In this document: in pieces, positions 43,169-52,337 of the stretch | Position numbering within the stretch: position 1 is the first letter of the stretch | Layout: each line of letters starts with the position of its first letter | NCBI RefSeq assembly: GCF_000964545.1 | Contig: NZ_BBVD01000001.1 | Location: 186,001-250,000 of the forward strand | DNA: 64,000 nt | Source: Comamonas thiooxydans | Lineage (GTDB): Bacteria; Pseudomonadota; Gammaproteobacteria; Burkholderiales; Burkholderiaceae_C | Direction: 5' to 3' | Notes under the pieces: model-generated | The model's database searches: none | What the model was told of the DNA's origin: nothing | The model's input: only the letters and a program-made list of their open reading frames with translations | Position numbers and translations under genes: made by a program

Positions 43169-43819
43169 ATGACTGATACACAAAGTCTGCATTCCCTGCC
43201 CCTGTTCCCGCTGAACACGGTGCTGTTTCCTGAAGGCCTGCTGAGCCTGCAGGTCTTCGAGGTGCGTTATCTGGACATGATCCGCAAATGCCAGCATGCC
43301 GACGCCCCTTTCGGCGTGGTTGCGCTGCAGTCGGGACAGGAGGTACGCAAGGCTGGCGCCCAGACCGAGCGCCTGCACTCGGAGGGCGTACTGGCCCATA
43401 TCGCCCGGCTCGACTCTCCCCAGCCCGGGCTGCTGCACCTGCAATGCAAGGGCGTCCAGCGCTTTCACATCCAGCGCTGCTGGCAACTGCCGCATGGCCT
43501 GTGGGTAGCCGATGTCGCCATGCTGCCCGACGACCCCAAGGTCACTGTCCCCAAGCATTTGATCAGCACCTCTCATGCACTGGCTCAGGCCTTGCTGAAC
43601 CTGCACAGCCACGACCCCGACCACGCGCAACTGCCCACTCCGACGCAGATGCACGACTGCGCCTGGGTTGCCAATCGCTGGGCCGAGATGCTACCCCTGC
43701 CGGTGCGGGTCAAGCAGCAGCTCATGACACTGGATGCCCCGCTGCTGCGACTGGAGCTGATTGCCGATGTGCTGGAGCAAAGCGGCATTACCGGATCAGG
43801 CCCGCAGGAGGAAGCCTGA
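43169..43819 (+). CDS. LON substrate-binding domain protein
   Basis: This 216-residue stand-alone relative of the Lon protease N-terminal domain has LPLFPLNTVLFPEGLLSLQVFE and RYLDMIRKC at the start, a beta-rich middle and a helical C-terminus ending LIADVLEQSG. No ATPase or protease domain is present, so it is not a protease itself; relatives may bind proteins or act as adaptors. It precedes lysS by about 240 nt. Confidence 0.88.
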   Translation: MTDTQSLHSLPLFPLNTVLFPEGLLSLQVFEVRYLDMIRKCQHADAPFGVVALQSGQEVRKAGAQTERLHSEGVLAHIARLDSPQPGLLHLQCKGVQRFHIQRCWQLPHGLWVADVAMLPDDPKVTVPKHLISTSHALAQALLNLHSHDPDHAQLPTPTQMHDCAWVANRWAEMLPLPVRVKQQLMTLDAPLLRLELIADVLEQSGITGSGPQEEA

Positions 43820-44061
43820 ATTTGGCTCCTCCCTTTAACGGCGGTGTAAAAACACTACTTTTTCGACAGCATTCAGCTGGCTTTCTCCGCTGCAGTCTGG
43901 GCCATGGAGGCGACATTCCGCAGTTCCTGCGAGCGCTTTGCCCGGTCGCTTACCGCTGACTCGGCAAAAAACTTAAAATCACCGGTTTCGGGCAGCGGCT
44001 ATCCTTGCCGCGCCCCCATTCCTGGCCTCCAACCGGCGCTTGTCGCTGGCGCTCTCTTTTC

Positions 44062-45606
44062 ATGACTGAACAAAACATCTCTTCTGCGGCAGAAAACACC
44101 GCCCCTCAGGACGAAAACAAACTCATCGCCGAGCGCCGCGAAAAACTCAAAGCCCTGCGCGAGTCTTCCAAGGCCAATGGCGGCGTTGCCTTTCCCAACG
44201 ACTTCAAGCCCGAGCACCGCGCCGCAGCCCTGATCGCCGAGCACAGCGACAAGGATGCCGAAGCCCTGGACGCTGCAGCCGTCGCCGTCAGCGTGGCTGG
44301 TCGCATGATGCTCAAGCGCGTGATGGGCAAGGCCAGCTTTGCCACCGTGCAGGACGCCACGGGTCGTATCCAGGCCTATGTCACCCGCGATGCCGTGGGT
44401 GAAGAGGTCTACGCCGACTTCAAGAAATGGGATCTGGGCGACATCATCTCCGTCGAAGGTCAGCTGATGAAGACCAAGACCGGCGAGCTGTCGATCAAGG
44501 CCACGAAGATCCGCCTGCTCACCAAGAGCCTGCGCCCCATGCCCGACAAGTTCCACGGCATGGCCGACCTGGAGCAGAAGGTGCGCCAGCGCTATGTGGA
44601 CCTGATGACCGACGAAGAAGCCCGCAAGCGCTTCGTGGCCCGCAGCAAGGCTGTGGCCGGCATCCGCGACTTCATGGTCGAACACGGCTTCCTGGAAGTC
44701 GAGACACCCATGCTGCACCCCATCCCCGGCGGTGCCAATGCCAAGCCCTTCATCACCCACCACAATGCGCTGGACCAGGAGATGTACCTGCGCATCGCGC
44801 CCGAGCTCTACCTCAAGCGCCTGATTGTCGGTGGCTTCGAGCGCGTGTTCGAGATCAACCGCAACTTCCGTAACGAAGGTATCTCGGTGCGCCACAACCC
44901 CGAGTTCACCATGATGGAGTTCTACGCGGCCTACTGGAACTACCAGGATCTGATGGACTACACCGAAAAGCTGATCCGCGACGCGGCCATGAAGGCCGTT
45001 GGCACGCTTGAGCTGAGCTATGGCGGCAAGCCCGTGGACCTGGCCAAGCCCTTTGAACGCCTGACCATCCCCGAAGCCATCGTCAAATACACCGAAGCCG
45101 GCGACAACGTGGGCAACCGCGAATGGCTGACCAATGCCCTGAAGAAGCTGGGCATGAAGGAAGACAAGGACAAGCTGTCCACCCGCACCCTGGCCAGCCT
45201 GCAGGTGCTGTACTTCGAAGAGGTGGTGGAAGAGAAGCTGTGGAACCCCACCTTCATCATGGAACACCCCACCGAGATCTCGCCGCTGGCGCGCGCCAAC
45301 GACGAGCGCCCCGAAGTGACCGAGCGCTTCGAGCTCTACATCACGGGCCGCGAATTCGGCAACGGCTTCTCCGAGCTCAATGACGCCGAAGACCAGGCTG
45401 CCCGCTTCAATGCCCAGGTGGAAGCCAAGGACGGAGGCGACGACGAAGCCATGTACTTCGACCACGACTTTGTGCGCGCCCTGGAATACGGCATGCCCCC
45501 CACCGGCGGCTGCGGCATCGGTATTGACCGCTTCATGATGCTGCTGACCGACAGCGCCAGCATCCGTGACGTGATTCTGTTCCCGGCATTGCGCCGCGAG
45601 GTCTGA
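44062..45606 (+). CDS. lysS: Lysyl-tRNA synthetase, class II
   Basis: LysS (514 residues) charges tRNA-Lys. An N-terminal OB-fold anticodon domain (VAGRMMLKRVMGKASFATVQD split) is followed by class II motifs: motif 1 around FLEVETPMLHPIPGGA, motif 2 FERVFEINRNFRNEGIS with HNPEFTMMEFY, and motif 3 PTGGCGIGIDRFMMLLTDS. The start MTEQNISS at 44062 is used; the upstream open frame lacks conserved sequence. Confidence 0.98.
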   Translation: MTEQNISSAAENTAPQDENKLIAERREKLKALRESSKANGGVAFPNDFKPEHRAAALIAEHSDKDAEALDAAAVAVSVAGRMMLKRVMGKASFATVQDATGRIQAYVTRDAVGEEVYADFKKWDLGDIISVEGQLMKTKTGELSIKATKIRLLTKSLRPMPDKFHGMADLEQKVRQRYVDLMTDEEARKRFVARSKAVAGIRDFMVEHGFLEVETPMLHPIPGGANAKPFITHHNALDQEMYLRIAPELYLKRLIVGGFERVFEINRNFRNEGISVRHNPEFTMMEFYAAYWNYQDLMDYTEKLIRDAAMKAVGTLELSYGGKPVDLAKPFERLTIPEAIVKYTEAGDNVGNREWLTNALKKLGMKEDKDKLSTRTLASLQVLYFEEVVEEKLWNPTFIMEHPTEISPLARANDERPEVTERFELYITGREFGNGFSELNDAEDQAARFNAQVEAKDGGDDEAMYFDHDFVRALEYGMPPTGGCGIGIDRFMMLLTDSASIRDVILFPALRREV

Positions 45607-45768
45607 GAAGCGGCTGTGCGCCCGGCTCGGGCGTTGCGGAACAACATGGCCTGACGGGCCTCTGACGATCCGCGACTGAGACACCAATAGCCACCGGCAC
45701 AGCCAGATTGCGCACCGGCCACTATTCAAAATAGGCTGTCGCAATACTGGCTGGCTATACTGCTTGAC

Positions 45769-46797
45769 ATGCAGATTCCCCAATACTGGGCTCAGGCAAG
45801 ACTACGTCATCAGACCGGCGTACGCCATGGCGTCACCGTTCAACGCTGGGGCTGGTCCGACAACAGCGAGTCAGATGCCCAGGCTCATGCTCAGCAAAGA
45901 GCACAGCAGGCACTGGAGGCGGCTCTCGCTGCCGCTGCCAAGCGCAGCCTGCCCGAAGACTTCGAGCGCATGGAATGGCGCACCGAATACGGGCTGGACG
46001 GCGGCACACCCATTCGTGAAGAGGTGCTGGAGCGGCGTGATGAATCCGTCATGACGCGCAATAGCTATGGCGCACACTGCCTGAATACAGAGAACGTGGC
46101 CATTGCCGATATCGACTTTCCACATCAGAAAAAGCCTGCCCGCTTCCCAGTCATTTCGTCGCTGCTGCTGGCTCTGGCCCTGCCCTGGCTGTGGATGACC
46201 CCGCTGACCTGGAGTCTCGGTGCGGCGATGCTGATGCTGCTGGTGGCCAGCATCGGCCTGGTCTTCTGGTCAGGCCTGAAGCAATGGCTGCATGCCCGCC
46301 AGACGCAGCGCAACAATGCCCGCCTGCCACCGCCTGTGGATATTGCACTGGCAAAAGTTCGGGCGTTCTCAGCCAGGCACCCGGACTGGGGCTTGCGCGT
46401 CTACGAAACGCCCAAAGGACTGCGCGTCATTGTCACCCACACCGCACTCGCCCCCTCCTCGCCCGAGGTCCAGGGGCTGTTCCAGCAACTGGAGGTTGAC
46501 CCGCTCTACGCCATGCTGTGTAACCAGCAGCAGTGCTTTCGCGCCCGAGTCAGCGGCAAACCATGGCGCATGGGCCTGAACGGTCTGTCGAGCCAGGAAA
46601 GGCGCTGGCCCCTGCCTGCCGCCTCTCAGACTGCACGCCAGCAGTGGGTGTCGGTATATGAAACAAGATCGACGCAGTTCGCGGCCTGCCGCTTTATCGC
46701 TCAACTGGGCGCGACGACGCTGTGTTCAGCGGCACAGACTTTCGTCATCTGGCACGATGAACGCAGCAAAGCGCACTCCTCTCTGGCATTGGCCTGA
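45769..46797 (+). CDS. Membrane protein of unknown function
   Basis: This 342-residue protein has a soluble N-terminal part of about 130 residues rich in Arg, Gln and Ala, two membrane helices (FPVISSLLLALALPWLWM and AAMLMLLVASIGLVFW), and a C-terminal domain with WGLRVYETPKGLRVIVTHT, LCNQQQCFRARVSGKPWR and TRSTQFAACRFI. The C-terminal domain, with its Trp-Arg and Cys pattern, looks conserved, but I cannot name it. It follows lysS by about 160 nt and precedes the diguanylate cyclase gene. Confidence 0.75.
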   Translation: MQIPQYWAQARLRHQTGVRHGVTVQRWGWSDNSESDAQAHAQQRAQQALEAALAAAAKRSLPEDFERMEWRTEYGLDGGTPIREEVLERRDESVMTRNSYGAHCLNTENVAIADIDFPHQKKPARFPVISSLLLALALPWLWMTPLTWSLGAAMLMLLVASIGLVFWSGLKQWLHARQTQRNNARLPPPVDIALAKVRAFSARHPDWGLRVYETPKGLRVIVTHTALAPSSPEVQGLFQQLEVDPLYAMLCNQQQCFRARVSGKPWRMGLNGLSSQERRWPLPAASQTARQQWVSVYETRSTQFAACRFIAQLGATTLCSAAQTFVIWHDERSKAHSSLALA

Positions 46798-46910
46798 GCA
46801 TGTCCGTGACCATTCACAAAGCCTGTTGCTTAAAACCGGCGTATAAAGTAACAATATATTTCCCAGACCATGCCTGAACTACCGATGAGTCTGACCCTGA
46901 CCTTCCTCTC

Positions 46911-47969
46911 ATGACAGCTCTGCCATCCTCTGCATCAGCTTTGTCTGCCATCGAATCCAGCGGGGCACGGTTCTCGTCACCCGATTCTGCGACGCCGTTC
47001 TCCGTACTGGTCGTCGAGGATCAAGCAGTCATGCGAGCTGCTCTGGTGACGGAACTTCGCCAGGCCGGTGTGACACAGGTGCTTGAAGCCGAAAACGGCC
47101 GCACCGCGCTGGCACTGTTTCGCAGCGAAAGACCCGATCTGGTGCTGCTGGACATCCGCCTTCCCGGCGAAGACGGCTATTGGGTCGCGCGTCAGCTGCG
47201 CGAGGCCGAGCCCGGCGAGTGGACACCCATCATCTTTCTCTCCGGCCTGGACAACGATCTGGACGTCTGGCGCGGTATTGAGGCGGGCGGCGACGATTAC
47301 CTGGTCAAACCCGTCAAACCCATTGTGCTGGTCGCCAAGCTGCGCGCCATGCGCCGCCTGCTGGACATGCGCCGTCGCCTGGTCACGGTCTCTGCAGAGC
47401 TGCATCTGGCGAATCAAAAGCTCAACGAAATGGTGGAGCTCGATGCGCTCACGGGTCTCGTCAATCGTCGAGGCCTCGATCGCATGCTGCATGCCGAAAT
47501 TGCTGCGGCAAGGCGCGAGAGCAGGCCGCTGACGCTGATGCTTTGCGACCTCGATCACTTCAAGCACTTCAACGATACCTACGGCCATGTCCAGGGTGAC
47601 GAATGCCTCAAGCAGGTCGGGCGTCTGCTGCGCGAAGTCTGCGTGCGCCCGCGCGACATCGCCGCACGTTATGGCGGTGAAGAGTTTGCCATGATCCTGC
47701 CCAATACCCCGCGCTCCGGTTCGATGACGTTCGCACGTGCTCTCGGCCAAATGCTCAAGTTCCTCAAGATTCGCCCGCCAGGAGCCGCCGAGGATATTCC
47801 GCTGACCCTCTCCGGCGGGATTACCACCTGCATTCCCGACGAGCACACCAGCGCCGAATCCATGCTGATGCGAGCCGACGAAGCCCTGTATGCCGCCAAG
47901 TCTCAAGGGCGCAACCGCTTCTTCAGCTTCGAGATGCAGATGGACACCATAGAGCAGAGACAGATCTAG
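46911..47969 (+). CDS. Response regulator with diguanylate cyclase (GGDEF) output
   Basis: This 352-residue protein has an N-terminal receiver domain (about 27-145) with the phosphoacceptor Asp in DLVLLDIRLPGEDG and the conserved Lys in DDYLVKPVKP, and a C-terminal GGDEF domain with a GGEEF active site (about 255-259). A product-inhibition RxxD site (RPRD) stands exactly five residues before GGEEF, so it should be an active, feedback-inhibited cyclic-di-GMP synthase (WspR/PleD type). No histidine kinase lies beside it, so its sensor is elsewhere. Confidence 0.93.
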   Translation: MTALPSSASALSAIESSGARFSSPDSATPFSVLVVEDQAVMRAALVTELRQAGVTQVLEAENGRTALALFRSERPDLVLLDIRLPGEDGYWVARQLREAEPGEWTPIIFLSGLDNDLDVWRGIEAGGDDYLVKPVKPIVLVAKLRAMRRLLDMRRRLVTVSAELHLANQKLNEMVELDALTGLVNRRGLDRMLHAEIAAARRESRPLTLMLCDLDHFKHFNDTYGHVQGDECLKQVGRLLREVCVRPRDIAARYGGEEFAMILPNTPRSGSMTFARALGQMLKFLKIRPPGAAEDIPLTLSGGITTCIPDEHTSAESMLMRADEALYAAKSQGRNRFFSFEMQMDTIEQRQI

Positions 47970-48107
47970 CAGTCCGCCAAGCAGCGTTGCGGCACTGCCT
48001 GCCCATTCGACACTTATCAGCTCCGCTCTCAAGAGACGCTAGGATTGGCGCATTGTCCTGTCAGCCCTTCGGGGCTGACCTCTGCCGTTTTTCTCGAGTG
48101 ACTGGTT

Positions 48108-48764
48108 ATGCGTCGTCTTCAAATGCACCTGCCCGATTGGATGCAGGACTGGCTTGAAATCCTGATTCCCGGGGTTCAGATCTTTCTCATCATCCTGGTG
48201 GCCTGGCTGATCAACTGGCTCATCAAGCGCATCATCTCGCGTGCAGGCAAGGCCTATGACCTGCCTCATGAGCTGCTCATGCCGCTGCGCGGCGTGTTTC
48301 GCTGGATCATCATCGCCGCCGCCATACTGGCGATTCTGGAGCGCCTGGGCATGTCGGCTACCGTGCTCTGGACGGCTTTCACCGGCTTTGCCACCGTGGG
48401 TGCCGTTGCCTTCTTCGCAGCCTGGAGCGTGCTCTCCAATCTGTTTTGCGCGCTGCTGATCGTCACCGTCGGCCCCTTCCGTCTGGGCGACTATATCGAG
48501 GTGCTCGACACTGCCGAGAAGCCTGGAGCCAAGGGCCGCGTGATCGACCTCAATATGCTCTACATCACCTTGCAGGATGACAGCGCACCGGCAGGCATGC
48601 CCAATCTGCTGCAGATTCCCAACTCACTGATCTTCCAGCGCGTCATTCGCCGCTGGAAAGGTGGCATGCCGGTGGTGACGGAGAACACGCCGGCCACCAG
48701 CCAGGAAGAAGCGTGCGCGGTGGCCATCACGACTCCTGGCGGCAGCGCCGCTGCCTCGGGCTGA
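48108..48764 (+). CDS. Small-conductance mechanosensitive channel (MscS type)
   Basis: This 218-residue short MscS protein has three membrane helices. The third (TGFATVGAVAFFAAWSVLSNLFCALLIV split) is the Gly/Ala-packed pore helix, followed by the beta domain PFRLGDYIEVLD and LNMLYITLQDD with NLLQIPNSLIFQRVI. The C-terminal cytoplasmic cage is reduced compared with E. coli MscS. The channel releases solutes at osmotic downshock. Downstream is a bidirectional terminator and the convergent purT. Confidence 0.92.
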   Translation: MRRLQMHLPDWMQDWLEILIPGVQIFLIILVAWLINWLIKRIISRAGKAYDLPHELLMPLRGVFRWIIIAAAILAILERLGMSATVLWTAFTGFATVGAVAFFAAWSVLSNLFCALLIVTVGPFRLGDYIEVLDTAEKPGAKGRVIDLNMLYITLQDDSAPAGMPNLLQIPNSLIFQRVIRRWKGGMPVVTENTPATSQEEACAVAITTPGGSAAASG

Positions 48765-48790
48765 GACCGACCGATACCCGGTCTTAATGC

Positions 48791-48818
48791 AAAAGGGCTT
48801 CCTGAGAAGCCCTTTTTT
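48791..48818. terminator. Terminator between mscS and purT
   Basis: Stem AAAAGGGCTTC (48791-48801) with GAAGCCCTTTT (48806-48816), CTGA loop; serves both convergent genes. Confidence 0.9.
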
Positions 48819-48825
48819 GATTCCC

Positions 48826-50043
48826 TCAAGGCAGACGCGGCCTGACCTTGCTGGCAGCCAGCTTGGCATTCACACGTGCTTGCTCCACATCGCTGGCGCG
48901 CGCCAGGGCCACGCCCATGCGACGCTTGACAAAGCTCTCGGGCTTGCCAAAAAGGCGCAAATCGGTGCCGTGCACTGCCAGGGCCTGGTCCACTCCATCA
49001 AACACCAGGCCTTCTGCATCCTGACCACCGTAAATTACGGCACTGGCACCAGGGTTGCGCAGGCTGGCATCCACGGGCAGACCCAGAATCGCGCGGGCAT
49101 GTAGTTCGAACTCGCTTTGCCACTGCGTGCACAGCGTCACCAGACCTGTGTCATGGGGACGCGGCGAGACTTCGCTGAACCAGACCTGCTCGCCCTTCAC
49201 AAACAGTTCCACGCCAAACAGGCCCAGGCCGCCGAGGTCATCGGTAACGGCCTTGGCAATCTGGCGCGATTTCTCGAGTGCGGCTGGGTGCATGGGATGA
49301 GGCTGCCAGCTCTCCACATAGTCGCCGGCCTGCTGGATATGGCCCACGGGATCGCAGAAATGGGTTTCGATCTGACCATCCGCCCCCTTGGCGCGCACAG
49401 TCAGCTGGGTGATTTCGTAATCGAAGTCGATAAAGCCTTCGACAATCACGCGGCCCTTGGCCACACGGCCGCCGGCCATGGCGTAATCCCAGGCCTTGGC
49501 CACATCGGCCGGGCCGTCGATCTTGCTCTGGCCCTTGCCCGAGCTGCTCATCACGGGCTTGACCACACAAGGGTAGCCGATGGCGGGCTGGCCGTCGCTG
49601 CCGTCGATCGCGGCTTGCAGCTCGACCAAGGAGTCGCAGAAACGATAAGGGCTGGTGGGCAGGCCCAGGGTTTCAGCGGCCAGACGGCGAATACCTTCAC
49701 GGTCCATGGTCAGACGCGCGGCTCGGGCCGTGGGAATGCAGGTGATGATGCCTGCGGCCTCCAGCTCTTCCAGCATGGGCGTGGCAATGGCTTCTATCTC
49801 GGGCACGACCAGATCGGGCTTGACTTCTTCGATCAGTGCCTTGAGCTGGGCCGGATCGCTCATGGTGATGGTGCGCGCATGATGGGCCACCTGCTGGCCA
49901 GGCGCGTTTTCATAGCGGTCCACGGCAATGGTTTCCACGCCCAGGCGCTGCAGGGAAATCAGCACTTCCTTGCCCAGCTCGCCGCTGCCCAGCAGCATGA
50001 CTTTGGTGGCATTGGGGGAGAGAGGGGTTCCTAGGGTGGTCAT
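48826..50043 (-). CDS. purT: Formate-dependent GAR transformylase PurT
   Basis: PurT (405 residues) is an ATP-grasp enzyme that formylates glycinamide ribonucleotide with formate and ATP in purine synthesis. The sequence has VMLLGSGELGKEVLISLQRLG, PEIEAIATPMLEELE, the ATP loop CVVKPVMSSSGKGQS and SEVSPRPHDTGLVTL. The start MTTLGTPLS at 50043 has AGGA eight bases upstream; earlier in-frame Met residues (50058, 50121) lack support. Confidence 0.95.
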   Translation of the reverse strand: MTTLGTPLSPNATKVMLLGSGELGKEVLISLQRLGVETIAVDRYENAPGQQVAHHARTITMSDPAQLKALIEEVKPDLVVPEIEAIATPMLEELEAAGIITCIPTARAARLTMDREGIRRLAAETLGLPTSPYRFCDSLVELQAAIDGSDGQPAIGYPCVVKPVMSSSGKGQSKIDGPADVAKAWDYAMAGGRVAKGRVIVEGFIDFDYEITQLTVRAKGADGQIETHFCDPVGHIQQAGDYVESWQPHPMHPAALEKSRQIAKAVTDDLGGLGLFGVELFVKGEQVWFSEVSPRPHDTGLVTLCTQWQSEFELHARAILGLPVDASLRNPGASAVIYGGQDAEGLVFDGVDQALAVHGTDLRLFGKPESFVKRRMGVALARASDVEQARVNAKLAASKVRPRLP

Positions 50044-50175
50044 GGTTGCATCCTGCATATATGGGGCCGAGCCCCCGATCATAGGCGAGCAGGCAAGCCT
50101 CTCGTGACTGCAGCCTGGCAATTCGGCCGCTTTCAGCGCCGAGCTATGAAGCGCATGGCACGGCTGATTGAAGAT

Positions 50176-50529
50176 TCAGTGCGGCATCGGCGAGTAATGC
50201 ACGATGCGGCAGGCGCCGCGATTCTTGCATTGCCCGTCCAGATAGCGAAAGCGTACCGTCACGGCAGCACCGGGACTGGGCCACTGCCTGCGCGGCAGCT
50301 CGCTTTGATAGTCCGCCGTTTCAGGCCTGAAGCTCAGCGCCGTGCCCGGCTGCGGACATTCGGCATCGCCGCTGGCTTTGGCTTCGAGCACGCGGGTCTG
50401 CAGCGCGCGGCCACCGCTTTGCTTTTCTCGCACCTGCACCTTGAGATCGCAGATCTGCCAGTCTGCAGCCTGGGCGGCAGCGGCGCAGGCGGTCAAAGCC
50501 GTCACAATCAGAATTCGGAAAAGAGTCAT
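50176..50529 (-). CDS. Small exported protein of unknown function
   Basis: A 117-residue protein with a clear signal peptide (MTLFRILIVTALTACAAAAQAAD) cleaved after AQA. The mature part has three or four Cys (QICDLKV, AECPQPG, QCKNRGACRIV) that could form periplasmic disulfides, and a beta-rich sequence AAVTVRFRYLDGQC. I do not recognise the family. The start at 50529 is chosen at the signal peptide; the frame extends 16 codons upstream. Confidence 0.7.
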   Translation of the reverse strand: MTLFRILIVTALTACAAAAQAADWQICDLKVQVREKQSGGRALQTRVLEAKASGDAECPQPGTALSFRPETADYQSELPRRQWPSPGAAVTVRFRYLDGQCKNRGACRIVHYSPMPH

Positions 50530-50580
50530 CTGCCTACCTGCGAGTGAGTGATGTTCATGGCCCAGCATCTCTACCAAATA

Positions 50581-50626
50581 GATAGCTTCAATCGCTTCAA
50601 GACAAAGGGAGTGAGGCCAATATCAT
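50581..50626 (+). repeat. 46-bp GATAGCT element, copy 4
   Basis: GATAGCT head, CGCT at 13-16, AAGGG at 25-29, GAGGCC at 33-38, AATATCAT tail. Lies in the gap between two unknown minus-strand genes, 19 nt from the stop at 50645. Confidence 0.7.
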
Positions 50627-50644
50627 AGATTTTTTCGGTGGGTA

Positions 50645-51115
50645 TCAGTGCGTCAGACCGACAGCCTTGCCGCCACGCTGCGGAATGCTTCCCGCGTCGA
50701 ATCGCATCTCGGAAGTCCAGACCGCATCGTCCCAGACCCAGGGGCTGCTGGCCTGCTCCAGACCCAGCACATGCACGCCGCTCAGGTCCTTGACGCGTTC
50801 CTTGAGCCAGTCGATCTGATCGCTGCGCACAAACACCAGGCAGGCAATCTCCCAGTCGGGCTGCGTGATGCCCAGGCCGTGCAGCTGCGACAGCAGCGGG
50901 GCATACCATTTCTCGACCCGCTCGTTGAGACGGTTGACCAGCGCCAGCGGATAGCCGGAAGCCGATACCTCGACCACATAGACCTGGCGACGCGCCGGGC
51001 GCAATGCCACGAAAGCCGGGCATTGCCAGCCATCGGCCACCTCGTACTTGGGGGCCACAAAAGTCTCACCGTTGGCCGTGAGCAGCTGCATCACGGCTTC
51101 TTCATGTCGGTCCAT
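50645..51115 (-). CDS. Soluble protein of unknown function
   Basis: A 156-residue protein without signal or membrane segments. It contains YVVEVSASGYPLALVNRLNERVEKW and EIACLVFVRSDQIDWLKERV, an alternating strand-helix pattern; the acidic Glu in VVEVSA recalls nuclease-like folds, but no complete motif is present. It is the downstream neighbour of the phosphofructokinase gene on the same strand, about 54 nt apart. Function unknown. Confidence 0.65.
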   Translation of the reverse strand: MDRHEEAVMQLLTANGETFVAPKYEVADGWQCPAFVALRPARRQVYVVEVSASGYPLALVNRLNERVEKWYAPLLSQLHGLGITQPDWEIACLVFVRSDQIDWLKERVKDLSGVHVLGLEQASSPWVWDDAVWTSEMRFDAGSIPQRGGKAVGLTH

Positions 51116-51169
51116 GCTGAATTTCTCCGGCGCGCCGAAAGTGCGCGCAGGCTCACACCTTAGCGCAGC

Positions 51170-52225
51170 TCAGGCCTCGCCGAAGCAAATACCGATATCA
51201 CGCGCCATGGTCAGCAGCGGGCTGTCCAGCGGCACGGTGCGCTGGGTGTTGGCCACATCGGCAATCGCCACACTGCCGATGCGGCCGTTCTGCAGCGTGA
51301 CCATATGGCCCAGCTGGCCGCCCAGCACCAGTTGCGCCGCATGGTGGCCGAACTGCGTGGCCAGCACCCGGTCAAACGGCGTCGGATCGCCGCCGCGCTG
51401 CACATGCCCCAGCACCGTGGTGCGCACCTCGCTCTGGAGATGGGGTTGCAGGCGCTCGCGCAGCACATGGCCGACGCCGCCCAGACGCACGGGGTCGGGA
51501 CTGTGCGCAATCCGCTCGCGCACCGTCAGGCTCTGGCCGCTTTCCTTGGCCCCCTCGCCGATGCAGATGATGGTGTAGCGCTGACGCCGCTCGCGCTCCT
51601 GACAGACCTTGATGATGGACTGCAGGTCGTAATCGATCTCGGGCAGCAAAATGATGTCGGCAGCACCAGCGATGCCGGACTCCAGCGCCAGCCAGCCTGC
51701 GTGGCGACCCATGGTCTCCACGATCATCACGCGGTGGTGGCTCATGGCCGTACTCTCGATGCGGCGCAGGCTTTCGGTCACCGTCGCCACGGCCGTGTCG
51801 AAGCCGAAGCTGCGCTCGCAGTTGGCAATGTCGTTATCGATGGTCTTGGGCACGCCCACGCATTGCAGTCCCACCTGCGCCAGGCCGTGGGCCAGACTCA
51901 TGGTGCCGTCGCCGCCGATGGCGACCACCACATCCAGTGCCAGCGCCTTGACATTGCGCCCCACCTGGGCCAGCGTGGCCGCATCGCGCAGCGGGTTGGC
52001 GCTGTTGCTGGTGCCCAGGATCGTGCCGCCGATATGCAGAATGCCGCTGACCTCGTCCCAGCTCAGCGCTCTGACGCGCGGACTGGCATCCATCAGCCCT
52101 TCAAAGCCGTCGGCAATGCCCAGTACCTCGCACTGGCCATGGTTGATCAGAGACTTGGTGACCGCACGGATCACCGCATTGAGGCCGGGGCAATCGCCGC
52201 CACCGGTCAGCACACCAACGCGCAT
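51170..52225 (-). CDS. pfkA: 6-phosphofructokinase (Gly/Lys signature type)
   Basis: This 351-residue enzyme of the PfkA family phosphorylates fructose 6-phosphate. It shows VLTGGGDCPGLNAVIRA, IGGDGTMSLA at about 103-111 and PKTIDNDI at 126-133, then RHAGWLALESGIAG. Gly at the GGDGT position normally means ATP as donor, while Lys in PKTIDND is shared with pyrophosphate-dependent enzymes; the pair Gly plus Lys occurs in a mixed group that includes ATP-dependent actinobacterial enzymes. The donor should therefore be tested. The start at 52225 has GGAG upstream; an in-frame start exists at 52261. Confidence 0.9.
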   Translation of the reverse strand: MRVGVLTGGGDCPGLNAVIRAVTKSLINHGQCEVLGIADGFEGLMDASPRVRALSWDEVSGILHIGGTILGTSNSANPLRDAATLAQVGRNVKALALDVVVAIGGDGTMSLAHGLAQVGLQCVGVPKTIDNDIANCERSFGFDTAVATVTESLRRIESTAMSHHRVMIVETMGRHAGWLALESGIAGAADIILLPEIDYDLQSIIKVCQERERRQRYTIICIGEGAKESGQSLTVRERIAHSPDPVRLGGVGHVLRERLQPHLQSEVRTTVLGHVQRGGDPTPFDRVLATQFGHHAAQLVLGGQLGHMVTLQNGRIGSVAIADVANTQRTVPLDSPLLTMARDIGICFGEA

Positions 52226-52337
52226 GGGCTCGCTCTCCAAAGATTCTTGAATGCACATCATCCCACGAGAAAGTCGCTGCCAGAGCCTCCCATGCCTGCA
52301 CCGTGGTTGAGACTGCTTGTCCCCGAACCTGCCTGCT

